A DNA stretch of 6,658 bases. Source: Candidatus Kapaibacterium sp. (GTDB taxonomy: Bacteria; Bacteroidota; Ignavibacteria; Kapaibacteriales; Kapaibacteriaceae). The notes below the pieces were generated by a model. That model made no database searches, was not told where the DNA came from, and saw only the letters and a list, made by a program, of their open reading frames with translations. Shown in pieces: positions 1 to 6,400 of this stretch. The stretch covers positions 1-6,658 of the forward strand of contig JAURNF010000040.1 of NCBI GenBank assembly GCA_030830285.1. Direction: 5' to 3'. Both the position numbers and the translations under genes were made by a program. Each line of letters begins with the position of its first letter. Position 1 is the stretch's first letter.

Positions 1-872
1 CGAGGTTGCGCGAGAACTTCGTTGATCATCACCATACCGGCCACCGGAGGAATCGTGATGCGCGTGGTAATGACATCATTCTCCGGCCGATCGTCCGCTC
101 CTTCGATGCGCGTATGAATCGTGCGAAATGCAACACGTTCGTGTCCTTGCACACAGCCCTCTGGCACGAGCCATATCACCTCTTCGCCAACACGGAGGGG
201 TCCGACCACGGTATCAAACACCACATCATCACAGCCACACACCACGCGCCGCGGACCACCAGCGCGTGTACCATCATTTGCAACGTGAATCGTCACGCGA
301 TCGCGCGAAACGCGCATCGCACGCAGTCGATAATCCATCTCGCTCCGAACAGCCGAATTGATACGTCCGCACGTCGCACTATCAAACGCCGTTGTTACTT
401 CCCATGCTGAGTCCCACGCAACGCGTCCATCGCGCTCACTGCCACGTCGCTCGATACTGCGACCACGATCAACTGTCCGAACAGTGTAGGACATGCGATC
501 GATCAACACGCTGCGACGCAGCAGCATCAGCGTATCGGTAGTATTGTTGAGTGACGGTAGTGCGGCGCTGTGCACGGCTACCGAATCGGGGATATGTCGC
601 TGCTCGACCAACGCTGCACTGTCGCGCGTCAGTACGCACAGTGTGCCCGGCGGAATCACAACGTCTGGCAGATCGCTACACCCCCGCGGATCGCACAGCG
701 TCCATTCGCGCAACGAGACGGACGTTGCTGATGTGTTAACAAGTTCAACCCACTCCGGCTCGCCAGCAGCGGGCACAGGCTGCACTTCCACAACGAGTAC
801 TTGAGCACATACCTGCAGAGGTATGAGGCATATCGATGAGACGACGGTGAGATATCCAATGATGCGGAGCAC
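1..872 (-). CDS. Secreted lamin-tail-domain (LTD) surface protein, 3' end beyond the left edge
   Basis: This gene is read on the minus strand; the first 290 codons are in the window with no stop. The GTG at 870-872 is the earliest possible start, because an in-frame TGA (the msrC stop) lies one codon upstream and the next ATG or GTG comes after the signal peptide. Residues 1-23 form a signal peptide (MLR, a hydrophobic run IIGYLTVVSSICLIPL, then a probable signal peptidase I site after VCA). Residues 26-172 resemble a lamin-tail domain: VVEVQPVP, GEPEWVELVN (37-46), REWTLCD, GRSIERRG (137-144) and TCGRINS (167-173). Residues 180-275 look like a CARDB-type Ig module, with VANDGT near 198-202 and the closing GADDRPEND near 258-266. 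At residue 280 a second LTD appears to begin (MVMINEVLAQP). LTDs are beta-sandwich domains of exported bacterial proteins; some accompany nucleases, but no catalytic domain is visible here. A T9SS C-terminal domain off the window is likely by analogy with the neighbours. The start lies 3 bases after msrC, which suggests co-transcription and translational coupling; no clear Shine-Dalgarno sequence is seen. Confidence 0.85.
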   Translation of the reverse strand, partial: MLRIIGYLTVVSSICLIPLQVCAQVLVVEVQPVPAAGEPEWVELVNTSATSVSLREWTLCDPRGCSDLPDVVIPPGTLCVLTRDSAALVEQRHIPDSVAVHSAALPSLNNTTDTLMLLRRSVLIDRMSYTVRTVDRGRSIERRGSERDGRVAWDSAWEVTTAFDSATCGRINSAVRSEMDYRLRAMRVSRDRVTIHVANDGTRAGGPRRVVCGCDDVVFDTVVGPLRVGEEVIWLVPEGCVQGHERVAFRTIHTRIEGADDRPENDVITTRITIPPVAGMVMINEVLAQP

Positions 873-875
873 GCA

Positions 876-1376
876 TCATCGTGTCGGCGCACCATACGTA
901 CGTGACACAAGAATGTCGACAACCTGCTGGAGAAACTCCGCATCTGCCCCCGTACAACGTCCGATGGTCGGACTATCAACATCGAGCACACCAATGAGAG
1001 CGCCATCGTGCACGATAGGCACAACGATTTCCGAGGCGCTTGCCGCATCGCAGGCGATGTGTCCGGGAAACTCTTCAACGTTTGGTACGACAATCGTGCG
1101 ACGCTCCGCTGCCGCCGTGCCGCACACGCCACGTCCGAGTGCAATTCGTATGCAGGCTGGCTTACCGTGGAACGGACCCAGCACCAACTCCGTACCGTCG
1201 AACAGATAGAACCCCGTCCAGTTCACATCGGGCATCATGTGAAACAGCACCGACGCCGTGTTGGCTGCATTAGCGATGAAGTTATCTTCACCATCAGTAA
1301 TGCTCGCGACCATGGCGAGCATGGCCTGACGTTGCTCGTCAGAATAATCGGGTGTACGATCTGGGAGTGTAAACAT
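876..1376 (-). CDS. msrC: Free methionine-(R)-sulfoxide reductase (fRMsr), GAF-domain family
   Basis: This cytosolic enzyme reduces free L-methionine-(R)-sulfoxide to methionine, normally with thioredoxin as reductant; it acts on the free amino acid rather than on protein-bound residues. The 166-residue protein is essentially one GAF domain, close to the length of E. coli YebR/MsrC. Diagnostic segments are NWTGFYLFDG, LVLGPFHGKPACIR, GRGVCGTAAAE, FPGHIACDAAS, SEIVVPI and IGVLDVDSP. The three family cysteines are Cys75, Cys85 and Cys109 from this start, with spacings of 10 and 24 residues as in the E. coli enzyme (Cys84/94/118). A fourth cysteine (Cys141) is outside the signature. I chose the ATG at 1374-1376 because it gives the family length. 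In-frame ATGs at 1388 and 1412 and a GTG at 1424 would add a hydrophobic stretch (IFGMFAVMFTL) not expected in this enzyme. However, the ATG at 1412 has a GTGAGG six bases upstream and the chosen one has no clear ribosome binding site, so the exact start is uncertain. The LTD gene follows after 3 bases. Confidence 0.95.
   Translation of the reverse strand: MFTLPDRTPDYSDEQRQAMLAMVASITDGEDNFIANAANTASVLFHMMPDVNWTGFYLFDGTELVLGPFHGKPACIRIALGRGVCGTAAAERRTIVVPNVEEFPGHIACDAASASEIVVPIVHDGALIGVLDVDSPTIGRCTGADAEFLQQVVDILVSRTYGAPTR
1363..1367 (+). promoter_or_regulatory. Shine-Dalgarno-like GGGAG before the propeller gene
   Basis: GGGAG lies seven bases upstream of the ATG at 1375, a normal spacing. It supports that ATG over the in-frame ATG at 1396, which has no purine-rich element in front. 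It lies inside the first codons of msrC on the opposite strand. FCB bacteria often initiate without strong Shine-Dalgarno sequences, so the support is moderate. Confidence 0.45.
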
Positions 1377-3480
1377 GACGGCGAACATACCGAAGATGCT
1401 TCGTTTGATCATCGTGTGCCTCACGGGATGGACAACGCTGCAAGCGCAGCTCTCTGAAGACGTGCTCTCTTGCTTGCCCTACGAGATGCGTCCGGTCCGC
1501 GCGATGGACATTACTGCAGAGCTCAAGCCACGTATCGTTATGGCCGGCGAGGGCGTTGTGCGCACAATTCCTGGCGGACCACTTGTTGAGTTGTGCGAGC
1601 GATATCGTGGGACGAACTTCACGCATGTTGCCGTAGCGAGCGACAGCATAGCACTATTGCGAACTGCCCTTGGGGACATCATTGCCGTTAACATCGTTAA
1701 CAGACGTGAGATGCTCATCGACAATCTCCCATCGACTGGTCGTAGTATACTGCGCTGTAATGAGCACGTCGTCATACCCATCGATAGCTCGCTCCTTCGT
1801 TGCACACTGCGCGACGGAGTTCTACGCGTGGACACGCTCATGCTCGATGGCTTTACTCCGCATCTTTCGTCTGCTGCCGACGGCAAGCACTGCACTCTGA
1901 TCGATACGGCATTGCGCGAGCTTCGTGTGATTGATATCAACACGGGTACAACTGCATGGAAACGTCAGCTGAACAACGTTAACGCACCCGTCTTCCTGCA
2001 GGCATTGTCATCTCAGCTGTCACTCATCATCTCATATGGACTTGGCAGTGTCATTGCCGTGTGGAATGATCGAGACAGCACGCAAACACTTCATACGTCC
2101 AGTCAGTATCCAATCACACCCGTCATCGCATCGCGCTATGGTGGCGGTGCCGCGATCTACAATGCGGATTTGATTACCGCCATCAACGACACCTTGCGGA
2201 TCGTAAAGAGCTATTCACCTGTGGTGTATCGAACGACTGTCACAGCAGGTGTTGCGTGGTGGCATGCGTCAGCGGCGCAACCGCGTTGGTTCTTTGCTGG
2301 ATATGGCGTCTCACTGGCGCGGATCGAACCCGATGGGACAACACCGACCGACTCGGATTCGTATCAGTTCGCACGGATGCTCAAGACCTCTACACGTACG
2401 TGGTCGCATACAGCGGCCGCCGGCTCGACACTTGTTCTCGCCGCGTCGTGTAGTCCGAGCGCCACATCAAACTCTGCTTTCACCATGCTGCTCGTGTCGC
2501 GTGATCATGGTTCGACGTGGATCACACGCGACATCCCCTTGCAGGGATCACTGCAATCACTCACAACCGACAGCAACGCTCGCATCGTGCTGGCCACACG
2601 TGATACGGTGATCATGCTTGACGGACCCTTCGCTCAGGCACGCACAATGACCACCTCAACGCAATTGGGCTCGTCAATCACGTGCGCGTCGCTCACACCC
2701 AGTGAACTCATCGTACTTGCTGACTCCGTGCACGTGCGCTCACATTCAAGTGATCAGTGGCAGGTTCGCACGTCGCCTACCTACTCGCGCGGATTCCGTG
2801 TGTTGCTTCTTCGTGGCGACACCATTGCAGTGCAGCCTCGTCTGACGGTCGATGGTGGATCCACATGGAGGTCAATCCAAACCAACGATGTGTCGTCGGC
2901 GTCCAGCTTTGTACTCAACACCGACACAACGTACGCATCCGCTACAATCAATGGGATTTTCACGAGCACGGGTGGCTACATCAGCCCGAACTATACGGCA
3001 GAGCTTCTTCGTCTCGACGACAATACAATCTTCTACGCATTGGAACGGCGTGCGCGTCGCGTCGACATTATCCGTGGCACAATCGATGATCGCGACGTGC
3101 TTACGCTCAATCCGTATGCTGGTGTGAGTTCGTGGATCTACTATCCACCTGCACCACGGCGCGTGTTTGACAACGCAAACGGCACTGGCTACATCATCGC
3201 CGGCTCCATGATGAAGCGCATCACGCGTTCATCCTCTACCTCAGTGGCTGATTCATCGACACAGCAACTTCCTCATGTTTGGCCACAGCCTGCGAGCACA
3301 GTGCTACATGGCCTGTCAGGTACAGTCGGTGTGTATTCACTCACTGGCACTCTCATTACAACGCACGAGCCCGATGCACGTGGCACGATTGACGTGAGCC
3401 ACCTAGCACCGGGCCTGTACATCTTTGTCACGCGCACTGCTCAGCGAATGCAGAGCGTGCTCGTTATCATTCAACGATAG
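1375..3480 (+). CDS. Secreted beta-propeller-like protein with Asp-boxes and T9SS C-terminal sorting domain
   Basis: This 701-residue protein has no recognised enzymatic function. Residues 1-24 form a signal peptide (hydrophobic core LRLIIVCLTGW, probable cleavage LQA|Q); a start at Met8 (1396) would also leave a short functional one. The body is rich in short beta-strand and turn repeats. Residues 188-195 (INTGTTAW) resemble a PQQ-type propeller strand. SRDHGSTW (375-382) and TVDGGSTW (491-498) are good Asp-boxes (S/T-x-D-x-G-x-T-W, as in BNR/sialidase-like propellers), and SHSSDQW (456-462) looks like a degenerate one. No sialidase catalytic residues are recognisable. A Ser/Thr-rich linker (SSSTSVADSSTQQ) precedes a C-terminal domain at 632-701 (WPQPAS, VYSLTGTLI, IDVSHLAPGLYIFV, final VLVIIQR), which matches T9SS type A sorting domains in layout. 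Such domains direct passage across the outer membrane and are usually cleaved on anchoring. The gene diverges from msrC and converges with the LamG protein gene, so it is probably monocistronic. It may act as a surface binding or scaffold protein; that is inference. Confidence 0.88.
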   Translation: MTANIPKMLRLIIVCLTGWTTLQAQLSEDVLSCLPYEMRPVRAMDITAELKPRIVMAGEGVVRTIPGGPLVELCERYRGTNFTHVAVASDSIALLRTALGDIIAVNIVNRREMLIDNLPSTGRSILRCNEHVVIPIDSSLLRCTLRDGVLRVDTLMLDGFTPHLSSAADGKHCTLIDTALRELRVIDINTGTTAWKRQLNNVNAPVFLQALSSQLSLIISYGLGSVIAVWNDRDSTQTLHTSSQYPITPVIASRYGGGAAIYNADLITAINDTLRIVKSYSPVVYRTTVTAGVAWWHASAAQPRWFFAGYGVSLARIEPDGTTPTDSDSYQFARMLKTSTRTWSHTAAAGSTLVLAASCSPSATSNSAFTMLLVSRDHGSTWITRDIPLQGSLQSLTTDSNARIVLATRDTVIMLDGPFAQARTMTTSTQLGSSITCASLTPSELIVLADSVHVRSHSSDQWQVRTSPTYSRGFRVLLLRGDTIAVQPRLTVDGGSTWRSIQTNDVSSASSFVLNTDTTYASATINGIFTSTGGYISPNYTAELLRLDDNTIFYALERRARRVDIIRGTIDDRDVLTLNPYAGVSSWIYYPPAPRRVFDNANGTGYIIAGSMMKRITRSSSTSVADSSTQQLPHVWPQPASTVLHGLSGTVGVYSLTGTLITTHEPDARGTIDVSHLAPGLYIFVTRTAQRMQSVLVIIQR

Positions 3481-3486
3481 TCCTGC

Positions 3487-6400
3487 TTATCTCTGCACAA
3501 CCACACGTGCAACCTGCATGCCTCGCGCGGTAGTAACACACACCGTGTAGGTGCCGGCTGCAATACGATCGAGCGGGATGTTCATCGATGCACCAGCGTT
3601 GAGCTGCAATCCAGCAGACATCCACACAACACGTCCCTGCACGTCGACAAGGGAGATGTGCGATGGCTCAATGCTCGCGTTCCAATTCACTCGCACGTAG
3701 TCGCTTGCTGGGTTCGGTGTAATCGACAGATCTGCTTGTGGCGCGTCTTCTCCGTCGACGCTCATACCTGGGTCAAACAAAACCTGCACTGTTGTTACAT
3801 CATTACAACCTTCTGGCCATCTGCGCGTGAGAACGATGCGTTTGTCAGAGGTGTCTTGATTCCAGCGCACATGGATCTCATCGACGGTGCCTCTCACGAT
3901 CTCACCTCCGACCGCTCTCCACTGTATCCCGCCTGGCGTTGCACGTCGCAAACGATATGTGGCAGTGTCGACACCATAGACGCGTGTTGGACCTTCAATC
4001 ATCGCTGGGGCGTGCATGATGTTGTTCGCTCCTTGATCCCATGTGATCTCTGTACCGCTGAGTGCGCGCGGACTGTTCCCCGTTGCATCGAGTGCACCGA
4101 GGCCCTCACCTTCGTCAAGCAGCCACGTACCAACGAGTCCTGAATGATCGCCAACGAGACGACGATGCATGTTCTCACGGATCTGGCGCTCGCTGCGCAT
4201 CACATTCCAAATGCGGAGGTCGCGCATCGAACCACGATGATTGAAGTTCGTGTACGGATTCGAACCAATCGTGAGCTTGCGCAAATCGCCTGGCGCTGAC
4301 GTGAAGCTTGAGCGCTTCGCAAGCTGACCGTTGAAATAGATCGCCATCGAATCATAGCCGTTGCTGACAACGGCAACGTGGGTCCATACACCGAGGTTCT
4401 TCTCGTAGCTGGTCGATACCCGACCAGCATCATTCACGTTTCCATAGTCCCAGTAGTAGTTCTTATCGTCCCATGGTGCATGCGCTTGGAAACGCTTCGA
4501 ATCATTCATCGCCTCGCCAATCATAAACGAAACACTTTGCTTCACCTGATCGGCATTGACCAAACTCCAGTACTCAACCGTGGCCGCTCTGCCACCAAAC
4601 ACAAAGTCTGGCGAAACAAAGCGCTCGCCATTACCCGTGAAGCGCACGACAGATGTCTCACACGGTGTTTGCGTCGTAAGCGATGCGTCCTTCCACGGTC
4701 CGTCGATGAACGTCGAGCGCGCACGCACACGGATCGTCATCGTGCTATCTGCAGGCAGTTCTGGGAATTGTGCGCGAGCGGCAGAACCCATTGGCACGAC
4801 GTTATTCCTCGACGTGATCACAGCCTGCGTTGCAGGGTCTACAACTTCGACGTCGTACCACGCAGCGCCACGTGCTACCGGAACAGCACTCCACACGACT
4901 TCGTGTGTGTGATCGCGCACAAGAGGTTGCGCACCCGTTCCGGAAGTGAACGACGGTGCGGCAAGCGGAGAGAGGTCTTCGCATGCAATTGTCGCACCGC
5001 TCTTGGTCCACATCGATGCAGCAGCGAGTGTAAGCACGCGATTCTTCACCGCATCCTTCGACGATGTGCCCGAGTTCTCATCCATACGCCACCATCCAAC
5101 AACCTTCGTTGCCTCGGATCCACGCGGAGCACGACGTGACATGCTCGAGCGAATCTCATCAGCAGTGCGCACGACGTTCCAAATGCGGAACTCGTCGACG
5201 CTGCCGTTGAACGCATTGTTGCCAACCATACCGCCAATGGTCAACTTCTTCAACCCTGTTGGTGCCGACGCTTCGTTGCCCGACGCTGCGAGCTCACCAT
5301 TGATGTAGATCGCCTTGAACGAGCTTCCATCACTCACAAATGCGATGTGCACCCACTGATCGAAGAAGCGATTGAACGACGTACTAATACGTCCCTTATC
5401 ACCGATGTTGCCGTAGTCCCAATAGAGATTGCCATCTTCCCATGGTGCATGCGCTTGGAAACGATTGCCGCCGTTGTCGCCTTCACCCACCATAAAGGTT
5501 GTCGATGGCTTGAGTGTCGAACGCTTGACGTACGTCCAATACTCAACAGTTACCGGACCGCCGTTCCATGTCAGTGTTGCGTCCGTTGCACGCTGGTCCT
5601 TTCCATCAAACACGAGCGCCGAGCCGCTGCATGATGGCGAGGTGGTAAAGCGCGCTGGCTTCGACCAGTCGCTCGTGGTCGACCCATTGTGTCCGCGCAC
5701 GCGCCAGAATCGCGTTGCATCCTCCGGCTGTGAGACGAGCAGAGCACCTGCATCACGCGTGATGAACACATATTCAAGATCTGTGAACGCTGCATCGACA
5801 GCTACTTGTACTTCATACTGCGCAGCGTGTGGCATCGTTGACCACACGAGTGCCGTCGGTGACGGTACGCCTGTCGTGTTCGCTGCAGGTGAAATCAGCG
5901 ACGGTGCCTGCATGCCAACACCGTTCGGTATACCATGCGGGTAGGACGTCGGCACAGCTGAGATCGCCGGCGTGAACACGCTTTGCTGCGTGCCGCGCAC
6001 AGTACGCACAGCATACCAATACGTCGCGCCATTCGACACACCGAGGTCCACGTATGATGTCGCCGTTGCACGCAGCGTCGCAATCTTCTCAAGCGTTGCT
6101 GCTGTTGAGCCACGCCATACTTCAACACGATCATTCGACGCTGGCGCCTCAATCTGCCACTGCAAGAGGACGCGGATTGGACCCTCTTCGTAGCGCAGGG
6201 CGTACGGCGGAGTTAAGCCAACAGATGTAAACTCACGAGCGAAGCGGTCATTCGCAGGATTCTCGTCTCCCTTCGCTTGCACTGTGAAATCAGCCACGTG
6301 CACACCCGAGGCAAGCAGCGGAAGCGCATCGAGTTCGATCGTGTCTTGCGCTCCTGCACGGAGACGAGGGATGGTAACCGTCTTCACATCTGATGGCGCG

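Noticed and set aside
14..20. Lipoprotein assignment for the LTD protein from cysteines in its signal peptide
   Set aside because: Neither SSIC (residues 12-15 area) nor LQVC (19-22 area) fits a lipobox with a small residue just before the cysteine; signal peptidase I cleavage after VCA fits better.
375..498. Annotation of the propeller protein as a sialidase because of its Asp-boxes
   Set aside because: Asp-boxes occur in many non-sialidase propellers, and no FRIP motif or arginine triad was recognised.
6..804. Plus-strand open frames of 62-134 codons opposite the LTD gene
   Set aside because: The minus-strand frame encodes a signal peptide followed by LTD and CARDB-like motifs; the plus-strand products are low-complexity and Arg/His/Ser-rich.
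656..1144. A 162-codon minus-strand frame spanning the msrC/LTD junction
   Set aside because: It overlaps both recognised genes in another frame and shows no motif; msrC and LTD are supported by conserved residues.
1332..1360. A sigma-70-like pair TTGCTC - 17 bases - TACGAT before the propeller gene
   Set aside because: Each hexamer matches only four of six consensus bases. The implied transcript start near 1367 would remove the GGGAG element, and FCB promoters usually differ from this consensus.
3494..3511. A small inverted repeat TGCAC/GTGCA just after the convergent stops, considered as a terminator
   Set aside because: The stem is only five base pairs with an eight-base loop, there is no T-tract on either strand, and it lies inside the LamG coding sequence.
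4378..5139. A 253-codon open frame on the plus strand opposite the LamG gene
   Set aside because: It is rich in Arg, His, Cys and Ser with no recognisable domain, and lies entirely antisense to clearly conserved LamG and FN3-like sequence; it is a shadow frame of GC-rich coding DNA.
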